From positions 186,001 to 250,000 of the forward strand of contig NZ_JABJQY010000002.1 in the NCBI RefSeq assembly GCF_013155375.1: a stretch of DNA of 64,000 nt, given 5' to 3'. Source of the stretch: Nocardioides sp. zg-1308 (GTDB taxonomy: Bacteria > Actinomycetota > Actinomycetes > Propionibacteriales > Nocardioidaceae). The first letter of the stretch is position 1. Every line of letters starts with the position of its first letter. A program made the position numbers and the translations under genes. The notes under the pieces are model-generated. The model did no database searches, had not been told where the DNA came from, and saw only the letters and a program-made list of their open reading frames with translations. Positions 1-8,627 of this stretch are shown here, piece by piece.

Positions 1-138
1 CAGGCGCAGGTGCCGGCTGACGGCGGGACGGCTCACGTCGTGGTCGGCGGCGAGGTCGACCACGCGGGCCGGTCCGCGGGCCAGCCGGGCGACCAGGCCT
101 CGCCGCACCGGGTCGGCGAGAGCGGCGAACGGATCCAT
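1..138 (-). CDS. ArsR-family winged-helix regulator (partial, N-terminal 46 residues)
   Basis: Reverse-strand reading frame starting at the ATG complementary to 136-138 and running off the left edge. The visible residues begin MDPFAALADPVRRGLV and continue into VVDLAADHDVSRPAVSRHL, the classic first helices and the H-T-H (SRPAVSRHL) of ArsR/SmtB-type repressors. The frame is open over all 46 codons. A perfect inverted repeat lies just upstream, as expected for an autoregulated repressor. The sensor part is outside the window, so the ligand (metal, redox or other) cannot be predicted. Confidence 0.8.
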   Translation of the reverse strand, partial: MDPFAALADPVRRGLVARLARGPARVVDLAADHDVSRPAVSRHLRL

Positions 139-143
139 GCGAT

Positions 144-167
144 ATTGGTAACGTGTTGGTTACCAAT
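144..167. promoter_or_regulatory. Perfect 9-bp inverted repeat, probable ArsR operator
   Basis: ATTGGTAAC - 6 nt - GTTACCAAT is a perfect dyad lying 6 bp upstream of the ArsR-type start codon and 24 bp before fumC. It is AT-richer than its surroundings. ArsR repressors bind 12-2-12-like dyads over their own promoters, so this is the likely binding site. Control of fumC from the same site is possible but unproven. Confidence 0.65.
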
Positions 168-190
168 GTGTCAAGGGATACCGTCGACCC

Positions 191-1573
191 ATGAGCGAGA
201 CACGCATCGAGCACGACTCCATGGGCGAGGTCGAGGTGCCTCGCGACGCACTCTGGCGGGCGCAGACGCAGCGCGCGGTCGAGAACTTCCCGATCAGCGG
301 CCTCACGCTCCAGCCCCGCCACGTCCAGGCATTGGCGCACGTCAAGGCGGCGGCCGCGACGGCCAACGCCGCCCTGGGCGTGATCAGCGACGAGCAGGCG
401 CGCGCCGTCGTCGCCGCTGCCGACGCGATCGTCGCCGGCGACCACGACGGCGAGTTCCCGCTCGACGTCTTCCAGACGGGTTCCGGCACCAGCTCCAACA
501 TGAACGCCAACGAGGTGATCGCCACGCTCGCGGCCCGCGCCGGTGTCGAGGTGCACCCCAACGACCACGTCAACGCGTCGCAGAGCAGCAACGACACCTT
601 CCCGACCAGCATCCACGTCGCCGCGACGCTCGCCGTGGTCGACGACCTCGTCCCGGCCCTCGACCGGCTCGCGACGTCGTTCGAGGCCAAGGCCGTCGAG
701 TTCGCAGACCACGTCAAGGCCGGGCGGACCCACCTGATGGACGCCACCCCCGTGACGCTCGGCCAGGAGATGGGGGCGTACGCCGCCACGCTGCGGCTCG
801 GCGTCGAGCGGCTCGAGGCGGTGCTCCCCCGCGTCCGCGAGCTGCCGCTCGGCGGCACCGCGGTCGGCACCGGCATCAACACCCCGGCCGAGTTCGCCGA
901 GCGCGCCATCACTGCGCTCGCCGAGCGCACCGGCCAGCCCTTCACCGAGACCCGCGACCACTTCGAGGCCCAGGGCACCCGCGACTCCCTCGTCGAGCTG
1001 TCCGGGGTGCTGCGCACCGTCGCGGTCGGCCTCACCAAGATCTGCAACGACCTGCGCTGGATGTCGTCCGGCCCCACCACCGGCCTGGCCGAGATCCACC
1101 TCCCCGACCTGCAGCCGGGCTCCAGCATCATGCCGGGCAAGGTGAACCCGGTGCTGCCCGAGGCGACGCTCATGGTCTGCGCCCGGGTCGTCGGCAACGA
1201 CGCGACGGTCGCGTGGGCGGGCGCCTCGGGGAGCTTCGAGCTCAACGTGATGATGCCCGTGATGGCCCACGCCTTGCTGGAGTCGATCCACGTGCTGTCC
1301 ACCTCGACCGTGCTGCTCGCCGAGCGCTGCGTCGACGGCATCACCGCCGACGCGGAGCGGATGCGGCGCTACGCCGAGTCCTCGCCGTCGGTCGTCACGC
1401 CGCTCAACGCCCACGTCGGCTACGAGGAGGCGGCGAAGATCGCCAAGCGGGCGCTGGCCGAGGGCGCGACGATCCGCGAGACGGTCATCGCGATGGGCTA
1501 CGTCGAGCGGGGCGACCTCACCGAGGAGCAGCTCGACGCGGCGCTCGACGTGGACTCGATGACGGGCGACTGA
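191..1573 (+). CDS. fumC: Class II fumarate hydratase
   Basis: Catalyses reversible hydration of fumarate to L-malate in the TCA cycle; cytosolic, iron-independent homotetramer. The 460-residue length is normal for the class II family. The family signature [11 protein letters not shown] is at about residues 310-320 and carries the catalytic serine loop. [16 protein letters not shown] at about 177-192 carries the proton-relay histidine, and [14 protein letters not shown] lies near residue 98. The ATG at 191 ([12 protein letters not shown]) is the natural start, as the family usually begins with such a short leader. It stands alone, downstream of the divergent ArsR gene, with only weak Shine-Dalgarno complementarity. 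Close homologues include aspartase and argininosuccinate lyase, but the signature and overall sequence fit fumarase best. Confidence 0.95.
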   Translation: MSETRIEHDSMGEVEVPRDALWRAQTQRAVENFPISGLTLQPRHVQALAHVKAAAATANAALGVISDEQARAVVAAADAIVAGDHDGEFPLDVFQTGSGTSSNMNANEVIATLAARAGVEVHPNDHVNASQSSNDTFPTSIHVAATLAVVDDLVPALDRLATSFEAKAVEFADHVKAGRTHLMDATPVTLGQEMGAYAATLRLGVERLEAVLPRVRELPLGGTAVGTGINTPAEFAERAITALAERTGQPFTETRDHFEAQGTRDSLVELSGVLRTVAVGLTKICNDLRWMSSGPTTGLAEIHLPDLQPGSSIMPGKVNPVLPEATLMVCARVVGNDATVAWAGASGSFELNVMMPVMAHALLESIHVLSTSTVLLAERCVDGITADAERMRRYAESSPSVVTPLNAHVGYEEAAKIAKRALAEGATIRETVIAMGYVERGDLTEEQLDAALDVDSMTGD

Positions 1574-1614
1574 ACCGGATCCCGATCGTCCGCTTCCGGG
1601 TCTAGCGTGGCGGC

Positions 1615-2220
1615 ATGGCTGACGACGGGGCGGACCAGGGGGCGTACACGATCGCGGAGCTGACGGCCGAGACCTGGCCGGCGTTCGACGACCTCGTGCT
1701 GCGCCACAACGGGATCTTCGGCGGCTGCTGGTGCATCTGGTTCCATCCCGACAGCGAGGAGCGCGGCCAGGGCGCGGAGGCCAACCGCGCCCTCAAGCGG
1801 CGCTACGTCGAGGCCGGCGCGGCCCACGCGGCACTGGTGATGGACGGCGACGAGGCGGTCGCCTGGGCGGAGTACGGCACGCCCGCCGAGCTGCCCACGC
1901 TGCACCACCTCAAGCAGTACGACGCGGAGAAGACCGGCGACCCCGACTACCGCATCACCTGCGTCTTCGTCGACCGGCGCCACCGCCGGCGCGGCGTCAC
2001 CGAGCTCGCGATCCGCGGCGCCCTCGACCACATCGCGGCCAGGGGTGGCGGCGTGGTCGAGTCCTACCCCCACGACCTCACCGAGCAGACCAAGAAGATG
2101 TCCTCGTCGTTCCTCTACAACGGCACCCGGCGCCTCTACGAGCGGCTCGGCTTCACCTACGTGCGGCCCAAGGGGCTCAAGAACTGCGTGATGTCGATCG
2201 AGGTGCCGGCCCGTCCCTGA
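1615..2220 (+). CDS. GNAT-family N-acetyltransferase
   Basis: 201 residues. The acetyl-CoA binding segment (TCVFVDRRHRRRGVTELAI, about residues 113-131) has the R-x-x-R-x-G-V/A pattern of the GNAT pyrophosphate loop after a beta strand. The C-terminal half has the typical LYERLGFTYV element. The N-terminal GGCWCIWFHP motif (about 37-46) is shared with a small GNAT subgroup of unknown substrate. It follows fumC by 41 nt on the same strand but has its own probable start; no functional link to fumarase is evident. Substrate unknown. Confidence 0.8.
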   Translation: MADDGADQGAYTIAELTAETWPAFDDLVLRHNGIFGGCWCIWFHPDSEERGQGAEANRALKRRYVEAGAAHAALVMDGDEAVAWAEYGTPAELPTLHHLKQYDAEKTGDPDYRITCVFVDRRHRRRGVTELAIRGALDHIAARGGGVVESYPHDLTEQTKKMSSSFLYNGTRRLYERLGFTYVRPKGLKNCVMSIEVPARP

Positions 2221-2256
2221 GGACCGGGCGCGGGAACCGGCGCGAGAACCGGCTGC

Positions 2257-2421
2257 TCAGGCGAGGCGGCGGCGGTCGGTGGGCCGGCCGCGCTCCTGGG
2301 CCATCTCGGCGACGACCTCCCTGCGCGCCCGCTCGCGGGCCTGCGCGAAGTAGGTCTTGGGGTCGGCCAGGGCACGGGAGATGCGGTCGTCGCGACGGGG
2401 CTTGACCAGCTTCTGCGCCAT
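2257..2421 (-). CDS. Small charged hypothetical protein (54 aa)
   Basis: Not recognised. The start is the ATG at 2421 (MAQKLVKPRRDD), chosen over an upstream in-frame start because AAGGAGGA lies at good spacing just before it. The product is strongly basic with alternating R/E/A runs (YFAQARERARREVVAEMAQERGR), predicting a single amphipathic helix. There is no signal peptide or membrane segment. It converges with the GNAT gene. Such short helical proteins are common in Nocardioides and relatives; function unknown. Confidence 0.6.
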   Translation of the reverse strand: MAQKLVKPRRDDRISRALADPKTYFAQARERARREVVAEMAQERGRPTDRRRLA

Positions 2422-2530
2422 GACGCGTCCTCCTTCGACGGACCTCCGTGAGCCTGCTTCCACTGTGCCACACGGTTCCAGCGACACACTAGACAACGGC
2501 TCCGACACGTCCGCCGCACGCGCTCAGCGG

Positions 2531-3298
2531 TCAGGTCCGCTGGGCGAGTGCGGCGGCCAGCGCCGACGCCATGAGCCCCAGCATGTGCAGGTCGTCGTTG
2601 GTCAGCGCGCCTGCCTCGAGCGCGTCGAGGGTGAGCATCCCGTAGGCGGTGTCGGCGGTCGCGACCGAGATCGAGATGAAGGTCTTGTAGTCGCGCGGCT
2701 TGGTGGTGTCCCAGCCGGGTGGCGGGTCCGTGTCGATGTCGGGGCACAGGAGGTTCTCCCCCCGCAGCACCATCGCGATCGCCGCCTCACCGGCGGGGTC
2801 ACCGGGCGTGAAGGTGGTGGTGGGCGACCCGGAGCGACCCGCCGCGAGGCGGGGGACGAGGCTGGGCGGGTCGCCGTCGGTGAGCTCGAACCAGCAGGCG
2901 CGCGAGCGCTCCGACCCGATGAGGTTGGAGGCGGCGGTGAGCACGAACGGGATCGCCTGGGCGATGAGCTGCTCGCGCGCGGGCTTGCTCCGCTCGGCCG
3001 AGATCTCGCCGAGGATGCGGAGCACCGGGTCGAGGGCGTCGTTGATCGTGGCCCGGGTGTCGGTGCGTGCGTCGAGCTCGCGCTGCTCGGAGGAGCGCTC
3101 ACGGCGCTTGGCCGCGATGGCGAGTCCCTGCGGGATGAGGAACGCCATGCCGGTCACGACGAGCTGGAGCGCGAAGAGCAGCGCCTCGGTCCACCCGTCG
3201 GACTTCTGGGCGGCGTAGGCGGCGGCCGGCGAGGACACGACGCAGGCGAGCGCGACACCGAGCCACAGCGCGTCGCGAGGCGCGTCGGGCTCGGGCAT
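2531..3298 (-). CDS. Membrane-anchored GAF-domain-like protein
   Basis: 255 residues. Two hydrophobic stretches at about residues 12-30 and 40-62 form a hairpin anchor. A short charged helix (AAKRRERSSEQRELDARTD) leads to a cytoplasmic C-terminal region at about 95-250 with the look of a GAF sensor: acidic/aromatic core, PRDYKTFISISVATADTAYG and a final helix of alanines. No catalytic output domain is attached, so it is probably a sensor or scaffold rather than a kinase or cyclase. It stands alone between a small hypothetical gene and the transglycosylase-like gene. GAF assignment is by pattern only. Confidence 0.6.
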   Translation of the reverse strand: MPEPDAPRDALWLGVALACVVSSPAAAYAAQKSDGWTEALLFALQLVVTGMAFLIPQGLAIAAKRRERSSEQRELDARTDTRATINDALDPVLRILGEISAERSKPAREQLIAQAIPFVLTAASNLIGSERSRACWFELTDGDPPSLVPRLAAGRSGSPTTTFTPGDPAGEAAIAMVLRGENLLCPDIDTDPPPGWDTTKPRDYKTFISISVATADTAYGMLTLDALEAGALTNDDLHMLGLMASALAAALAQRT

Positions 3299-3384
3299 GG
3301 GGGGCGTCCTCGGGCAGGCTCGTGCGGGTCAGGACGAGACGGTACGCCTCGCCACGGACGCTGGGAGCCGGGCCGGGAGGCGGC

Positions 3385-4104
3385 TCAGTACCAGTTGTTG
3401 GCCTGCTTGAAGCTCCACGCGCTGCAGGGGGTGCCGTAGGTGTCCTGGATGTACTCCAGGCCCCAGCGGATCTGCGACTCGGCGGAGGTCATGTAGTCGG
3501 CGGGGAGCTCGTGCAGCTGGGTCAGCGCCTGCGGGATGCCGTACGCCGACGAGGTGGGGTTGTCCGCGTCGACGCGCCAGTCGGACTCGCTGACGTAGAG
3601 CTGGTCGAGGCAGGAGAACTGGTCGGCCGAGAAGCCGTAGGCCGGCAGCAGCGCCCGGGCGATGTCGCGCGGGTCGCCCGCGGACAGCCTCTGCGACCGG
3701 GTCACGGCCGACCCGGCCGACATCTCCAGCGCGGTGGCCTTCGTGGCGTCCGTCCGGCGGGCCGAGCGGGAGGCGGTGCCGCGCTGCGAGCGCTGCTCGA
3801 GGGCCGCCGCGGCGTCGGACGAGGACGGCGCCTGGGCCTCGGCCGCACCGGCCGCGGCGTCCGTCGGAGCGGTCTGCGGCGTGGCGGTGGACGTCGCGCT
3901 GGATTCGGTGGCCACGTCGGCGGCGGCCGGCGCCAGCGTGCCGGTGTCGCCGGCCAGCACGCCGCCGGCGACGCTCACGCCCGTCGCGACGGCGGCGAGG
4001 CCGGTCAGCGCCACCCCGGTGCGAAGGGCGCGACCAGGCGCGCGCGTGGCCTTGTGCTTGCCGGGGGCGCGGTGCTTCGGGACGTACTTGTCAGGCTTCG
4101 ACAC
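3385..4104 (-). CDS. Secreted transglycosylase-like (lysozyme-fold) protein
   Basis: 239 residues. A basic N-terminus (KHRAPGKHKATRAPGR) precedes a hydrophobic segment at about 30-50. A long low-complexity Ala/Ser/Thr linker (55-125) leads to a C-terminal catalytic-type domain at about 145-239. The domain contains LYVSESDWRVDADN, with a candidate catalytic Glu at 173, and SSAYGIPQAL (185-194), the SLT-type G-I-P-Q-A motif. This arrangement matches small actinobacterial cell-wall hydrolases related to soluble lytic transglycosylases and resuscitation factors. Expected role: peptidoglycan cleavage outside the membrane. It ends in NNWY, a common end for this group. The 303-nt upstream gap shows no recognisable c-di-AMP (ydaO) riboswitch core. 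Confidence 0.8.
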   Translation of the reverse strand: MSKPDKYVPKHRAPGKHKATRAPGRALRTGVALTGLAAVATGVSVAGGVLAGDTGTLAPAAADVATESSATSTATPQTAPTDAAAGAAEAQAPSSSDAAAALEQRSQRGTASRSARRTDATKATALEMSAGSAVTRSQRLSAGDPRDIARALLPAYGFSADQFSCLDQLYVSESDWRVDADNPTSSAYGIPQALTQLHELPADYMTSAESQIRWGLEYIQDTYGTPCSAWSFKQANNWY

Positions 4105-4337
4105 AGGGGCTCACGGGGGGTCGAGGGCAGGGGTGTGCACGTCGCTCACGCTCTGACGTGCGGCGACCGGGCCGACTCGCGCAGCAGGACGGGCGGTGCG
4201 GGGGTGCTCCAGGCCCTGCCGGCGACCGATGTCACGGAACGGTCACGAGCCACCATGCAGGAGCGCTGGTGACCGTGCAAACCGAACTGCACAATTCATC
4301 GTGCCCCTTGCGTCACATCCGTCCCAGCGGACGCACA

Positions 4338-4386
4338 GACCCCGTGTGTCGCAGGCGGCGTGCTGTCACCTGCGACACACGGGGTC
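4338..4386. terminator. 18-bp perfect stem, probable terminator downstream of phoH
   Basis: GACCCCGTGTGTCGCAGG (4338-4355) is the exact reverse complement of 4369-4386, with a 13-nt loop. It begins 22 nt after the phoH stop codon on the reverse strand. There is no U-tract, which is usual for actinobacterial terminators. The rest of the gap (4105-4337) holds no gene I can support and presumably carries the promoter of the transglycosylase-like gene. Confidence 0.7.
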
Positions 4387-4407
4387 GCGCGATCCGTCAG
4401 GACGGCC

Positions 4408-5754
4408 TCAGAGCGTGACGTCCTCCAGCATCTCGGTCACCAGCGCCGCGATCGGTGAGCGCTCCGAGCGGGTCAGCGTGACGTGCGCGAACAGCGGGTG
4501 GCCCTTGAGCTTCTCCACGACGGCGACGATGCCGTCGTGCCGGCCGACCCGCAGGTTGTCGCGCTGGGCGACGTCGTGGGTCAGCACGACCTTGGAGTTG
4601 GCGCCGATGCGGGACAGCACCGTCAGGAGCACGTTGCGCTCCAGCGACTGCGCCTCGTCGACGATCACGAACGCGTCGTGCAGCGACCGGCCCCGGATGT
4701 GGGTCAGCGGGAGCACCTCGAGCATGCCGCGGTCCATCACCTCGTCGATCACGTCCTTGCCCGTGAGCGCCCCGAGGGTGTCGAAGACGGCCTGCGCCCA
4801 GGGCGACATCTTCTCGCTCTCCGACCCCGGCAGGTAGCCCAGCTCCTGGCCGCCGACGGCGAAGAGCGGGCGGAAGACGACGACCTTCTTGTGCTGGCGG
4901 CGCTCCAGCACGGCCTCGAGCCCGGCGCAGAGCGCCATCGCCGACTTGCCCGTGCCGGCGCGTCCGCCGAGGGACACGATGCCGACCTCCGGGTCGAGCA
5001 GCATCTCGAGGGCGACGCGTTGCTCGGCGGACCGGCCGTGGACGCCGAACGCGTCGCGGTCGCCGCGCACGAGGTGCACGCGCTTGTCCGCACCGACCCG
5101 GCCGAGGGCCGTGCCGCGATCCGAGAGCAGGACCAGGCCGTTGTGGCAGGGCAGGTCGCGGGCCTCGGCGAGGTCGATGACGCCGTCCTCGTAGAGCTCG
5201 TCGAGGTCGGCGGCGGGCACCTCGAGCTCGGTCATGCCGGTGTAGCCGGAGTCGCTGATCGCCTCGGCGCGGTACTCCTGCGCGTCGAGGCCGACCGCGG
5301 AGGCCTTGATCCGCAGCGGCAGGTCCTTCGAGACCAGGGTCACCTCGTGGCCCTCGTCGGCGAGGTTGCGCGCCACGGCGAGGATCCGCGTGTCGTTGTC
5401 GCCGAGCCGGAAGCCGGACGGCAGCGCCTGCGGGTCGGTGTGGTTGAGCTCGACACGCAGGGTGCCTCCCTCGGAGCCGATCCCCACCGGCTTGTCGAGG
5501 CGGCCGTGCACGACTCGGAGGTCGTCGAGGGCCCGCAGGGCGGAGCGGGCGAAGTAGCCGAGCTCGGGGTGGTGCCGCTTCCCCTCCAGCTCGGTGATGA
5601 CGACGACCGGCAGCACGACCTCGTGCTCGGCGAAGCGGGTGAGCGCACCGGGATCGGCGAGCAGGACGCTGGTGTCGAGGACGTAGGTCCTGCGGCCCTC
5701 GGAGAATGCGGTGGACGGGCGGGTGGAGCTGGGCGATGAGGTCTTGCTGGCCAC
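4408..5754 (-). CDS. phoH: PIN-PhoH family protein (PhoH2-type ATPase/ribonuclease)
   Basis: About 448 residues. An N-terminal PIN nuclease domain ([10 protein letters not shown], first acidic residue Asp27; later [10 protein letters not shown] and [13 protein letters not shown]) is fused to a C-terminal PhoH P-loop ATPase. Walker [10 protein letters not shown] is at about 262-270 and Walker [10 protein letters not shown] at about 361-369. Such PhoH2 proteins act as RNA helicase/RNases in mycobacteria, sometimes under an upstream antitoxin. I chose the GTG at 5754 (VASKTSSPS) because AAGGGG lies six bases before it; an in-frame GTG at 5787 would add 11 residues. No small antitoxin ORF is evident immediately upstream. 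Confidence 0.9.
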   Translation of the reverse strand: MASKTSSPSSTRPSTAFSEGRRTYVLDTSVLLADPGALTRFAEHEVVLPVVVITELEGKRHHPELGYFARSALRALDDLRVVHGRLDKPVGIGSEGGTLRVELNHTDPQALPSGFRLGDNDTRILAVARNLADEGHEVTLVSKDLPLRIKASAVGLDAQEYRAEAISDSGYTGMTELEVPAADLDELYEDGVIDLAEARDLPCHNGLVLLSDRGTALGRVGADKRVHLVRGDRDAFGVHGRSAEQRVALEMLLDPEVGIVSLGGRAGTGKSAMALCAGLEAVLERRQHKKVVVFRPLFAVGGQELGYLPGSESEKMSPWAQAVFDTLGALTGKDVIDEVMDRGMLEVLPLTHIRGRSLHDAFVIVDEAQSLERNVLLTVLSRIGANSKVVLTHDVAQRDNLRVGRHDGIVAVVEKLKGHPLFAHVTLTRSERSPIAALVTEMLEDVTL

Positions 5755-5974
5755 GACTAACCCCTTGCTGCGGGTCGGCGCGCGCACTCCTCGCCCGGCC
5801 CGATGTCATTCAACGGACCGGAGAGCTCCCATCTGAGTGCTCAAGGACTGCCTCCCGGTTCAGCAGGCTTCCCCACCTGCCGATGTCGCGAAAGTACGCC
5901 CGGCGCCCACCCGATCCGGGGCGACACGCCCGAACGCGAGGTGACGAGGAGATGACGTCTGCCGGGGGGCCGGC

Positions 5975-6754
5975 TCAGCCGCCGAAGCGGCGCTCGCGGG
6001 CGGCGTACGCACGAATCGCCCGGAGGAAGTCGACCCGCCTGAAGTCGGGCCAGAGGGCCTCGCAGAAGTAGAACTCCGAGTTGGCCGACTGCCACAGCAG
6101 GAAGCCGCCGAGGCGCTGCTCCCCCGACGTGCGGATCACCAGGTCGGGGTCGGGCTGGCCCTTGGTGTAGAGGTGGTCGGCGATGTGCTCGACGTCGATG
6201 ATGTCGGCCAGCTCCTCCAGCGAGGTGCCGCGCGAGGCGTGGTCGGCGAGCAGGGCGCGGACCGCGTCGGCGATCTCGCGCCGCCCGCCGTAGCCGACGG
6301 CCACGTTGACCAGGATCCCGTCGATGTGCCGGGTCGCCTCCTCGGCCGCCTTGAGGCGCTCGGCGGTCTCGGTGGGCAGCAGGTCGAGCGCTCCTACGGG
6401 ATGGATCCGCCAGCGCCCAGCCTCGGCCAGCGACTCGACGGCGCCCTCGATGATCTTCAGCAGGCCGGTCATCTGCTCGGCCGGCCGATTGGTGAGGTTG
6501 TCGCTCGAGAGCAGCCACAGCGTCACGACCTCGACCCCCACCTCCTCGCACCAGCCGAGGAGCGGACGGATGTTGTCGGCGCCGGCCTGGTAGCCCTCGG
6601 CGGTGTTGAGGCCCACGGCCTTCGCCCACCGACGGTTGCCGTCGAGCATGACCCCCACGTGCTTCGGGATCTGGTCGTGGGGCAGGAACTTCACCACCCG
6701 GGACTCGTAGGCCGGGTAGAGCACCCGTCGTACGGCGTCCTTCACGTTGACCAC
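5975..6754 (-). CDS. uppS: Isoprenyl transferase (cis-prenyltransferase, UppS family)
   Basis: 259 residues, normal length. Condenses isopentenyl diphosphate onto an allylic diphosphate in the Z configuration to make polyprenyl carrier precursors for cell-wall synthesis; cytosolic/peripheral membrane. The catalytic MLDGNRRWA (Asp38) and the C-terminal RTSGEQRLGGFLLWQ (about 206-220) plus EFYFCEALWPDF are diagnostic. Product chain length cannot be read from sequence. The pairing with the divergent haemolysin-III gene resembles the mycobacterial short-chain Z-FPP synthase locus, so a C15 product is possible. Confidence 0.95.
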   Translation of the reverse strand: MVNVKDAVRRVLYPAYESRVVKFLPHDQIPKHVGVMLDGNRRWAKAVGLNTAEGYQAGADNIRPLLGWCEEVGVEVVTLWLLSSDNLTNRPAEQMTGLLKIIEGAVESLAEAGRWRIHPVGALDLLPTETAERLKAAEEATRHIDGILVNVAVGYGGRREIADAVRALLADHASRGTSLEELADIIDVEHIADHLYTKGQPDPDLVIRTSGEQRLGGFLLWQSANSEFYFCEALWPDFRRVDFLRAIRAYAARERRFGG

Positions 6755-6848
6755 GGTCCGAGGATAACCGCGATGTGACCGAGTCCTCGCGGGAAGACCA
6801 GCGTGCCTTGTGCCGGTTTGGGTACTTTCTAGTCATGGAGACGACCTC

Positions 6849-7574
6849 ATGACGCAGCGCGAGCGCGTCGAGCACGCCGTCGAGCGTGCCGGCGAGGTCG
6901 TGTCCGACAAGATGGCCGAGGTGAAGCCGAAGCTCCGGGGCTGGCTGCACGCCGCCACCGCACCGCTCGCGCTCGCCGCCGGCATCGTCCTCGTGGCCCT
7001 CTCCCCCACCGCCTCCACCCGCATCGGCTCGGCGGCCTTCGCGCTGTCCGCGCTCCTCGTCTTCACCGTGTCGGCGATCTACCACCGCGGCACCTGGTCG
7101 CCGCGCACGTGGGCGTTCCTGCGCCGCTTCGACCACGCCAACATCTTCGTGCTCATCGCCGGCACCTACACGCCGTACGCCCTGCTCTTCCTGCACGGCT
7201 CCGCCCGCACGACGCTGCTCGTCACCGTCTGGGCCGCGGCCATCGGTGGGGTGCTCTTCCGGGTGTTCTGGACCGACGCGCCTCGTTGGCTCTACACGCC
7301 GATGTACATCGCGCTCGGCTGGGCGGCGGTCTTCTTCATTCCCCAGTTCATGCAGGGGGCCGACAAGTTCAGCTCGGACATCGCCATCGCGTCGCTCGTG
7401 CTCGTCGCGGCGGGTGGCATCCTCTACACGGTCGGCGGCCTGGTCTACGGCCTCAAGCGGCCCAACCCCTCGCCCCGGTGGTTCGGGTTCCACGAGGTGT
7501 TCCACTCCTTCACGGTGCTGGCCTTCGCCGCGCACTACGTCGGGGTCTCGCTCGCGACGTACTCGCTGCGTTGA
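6849..7574 (+). CDS. Haemolysin III / TrhA-type PAQR membrane protein
   Basis: 241 residues from the ATG at 6849; GGAG sits 8-9 nt upstream, which favours it over an in-frame GTG at 6810. Seven hydrophobic segments fill residues 35-240. The PAQR metal-site motifs are present: SAIYHRG in the second segment, DHANIFVLIAGTYTPY in the third, and HEVFHSF plus AAHYVG near the C-terminus. These His and Asp residues bind zinc in the family. Proteins of this family influence membrane energetics or lipid homeostasis; the haemolysin name is historical. Divergent from uppS. Confidence 0.9.
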   Translation: MTQRERVEHAVERAGEVVSDKMAEVKPKLRGWLHAATAPLALAAGIVLVALSPTASTRIGSAAFALSALLVFTVSAIYHRGTWSPRTWAFLRRFDHANIFVLIAGTYTPYALLFLHGSARTTLLVTVWAAAIGGVLFRVFWTDAPRWLYTPMYIALGWAAVFFIPQFMQGADKFSSDIAIASLVLVAAGGILYTVGGLVYGLKRPNPSPRWFGFHEVFHSFTVLAFAAHYVGVSLATYSLR

Positions 7575-7601
7575 TGGCCCTCGCTCCGCTCGGGCGCTTC
7601 C

Positions 7602-8537
7602 TCAGCTCAACGTCACCAGGCCGAAGGTGGTGATGGCGGCGACGACCACGGTGGCGGCGAGGGTCCAGCCGAGGACGGGTGAGCGCCGGGCCAGCCGCTC
7701 GAGCGCGAGGTAGGTCGCGCCGATGGCCGCGAGGCCGAGGGTGACGTGGAGCAGGACCGCGAGCATGACGCCCGCGATCGCACCGGCCATCCGCAGCCGC
7801 CCCCACAGCAGGCTGAGGGCGAGCGGGAGCACGATGGCGCCGGACAGCCCGCCGAGCGCCTCCACCCACCAGGTGCGCTCCCCCATCCACGGCACGTCCA
7901 CCGCCCCGGGCCACGACCGGTCGACGAGGTCGCCGGTCGCGCTGTAGCCGAGGTAGATGACCGTCGCGATCGTGGTGCCGGCCGCCACCCGGTAGGACCA
8001 GTGCTTGGCCCGCGACCACGGCACGGCCCGTCCCACGAAGACCGTCGCCACGGTGACGGCCGTCCAGACGATCCAGCGCCGGATCACCCCGGTGCCGGTG
8101 TCGGCCATCGCGTCGCGGAAGACCCGGTCGGCCGCGACCCGGTCGACGACGTGCCCCTCGGTGGACACGTACGACGTCGGGTCGTCGCGGCCGGCCACCA
8201 GCGCGTCGTGGAGCAGGGCCGCCGGCAGGTGCGCGCCGGTCTTGGGCACCAGCCAGGTGAACAGCGCCGGCACCGAGGTGAGGTCGGTGCGGAAGTGGGC
8301 GTCGGCGGGCACGAGCAGCTCGCCGAGGTGGCGGTCGCGGTAGGCGATGCGCCGCTCGAGCTCGAACAGCTCGACGTCCTCCTCGGCGTGCCGCTCCAGC
8401 ACGATGCGGGGGTCCGACCCCGGATCCGGCGGCTCACCGGGCCCGTCCTCGGACGGCAGGGTGCCCCCGTCGTAGAACCGGCGCGGCTCCTGGGCCACGC
8501 CCGCGCCCACCCGTCCGTCGCGCTCCCGAGATCGCAT
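7602..8537 (-). CDS. DUF1353-domain protein with C-terminal membrane segments
   Basis: 311 residues. The N-terminal half (about 45-150) has the DUF1353 hallmarks: FRTDLTSVPALFTWLVP followed by GAHLPAALLHDALVAG, with a conserved Asp, Ser and His-Asp pair. After residue 155 come five hydrophobic stretches with short loops, ending at LVTLS. Phage DUF1353 proteins are soluble and about 100-150 residues, so the membrane extension is noteworthy. The start ATG at 8537 gives a proline/glycine-rich leader (PGEPPDPGSDP) without a signal peptide, so the N-domain should be cytoplasmic. Function unknown. Confidence 0.7.
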   Translation of the reverse strand: MRSRERDGRVGAGVAQEPRRFYDGGTLPSEDGPGEPPDPGSDPRIVLERHAEEDVELFELERRIAYRDRHLGELLVPADAHFRTDLTSVPALFTWLVPKTGAHLPAALLHDALVAGRDDPTSYVSTEGHVVDRVAADRVFRDAMADTGTGVIRRWIVWTAVTVATVFVGRAVPWSRAKHWSYRVAAGTTIATVIYLGYSATGDLVDRSWPGAVDVPWMGERTWWVEALGGLSGAIVLPLALSLLWGRLRMAGAIAGVMLAVLLHVTLGLAAIGATYLALERLARRSPVLGWTLAATVVVAAITTFGLVTLS

Positions 8538-8627
8538 GGCGACAGTCTGGCGGCGCGGACCGACACCCGGCAGGCCTCGACGGGTGCGAGCGGTCCGGTC
8601 TTGCCCGGCTGACTAGCCTCGGTCGTC

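Noticed and set aside
4105..4337. c-di-AMP (ydaO) riboswitch upstream of the transglycosylase-like gene, as found before related Rpf/SLT genes
   Set aside because: I looked for the conserved core elements (GGGGACCCA-type and CGAACCCG-type segments) on the reverse strand and did not find them.
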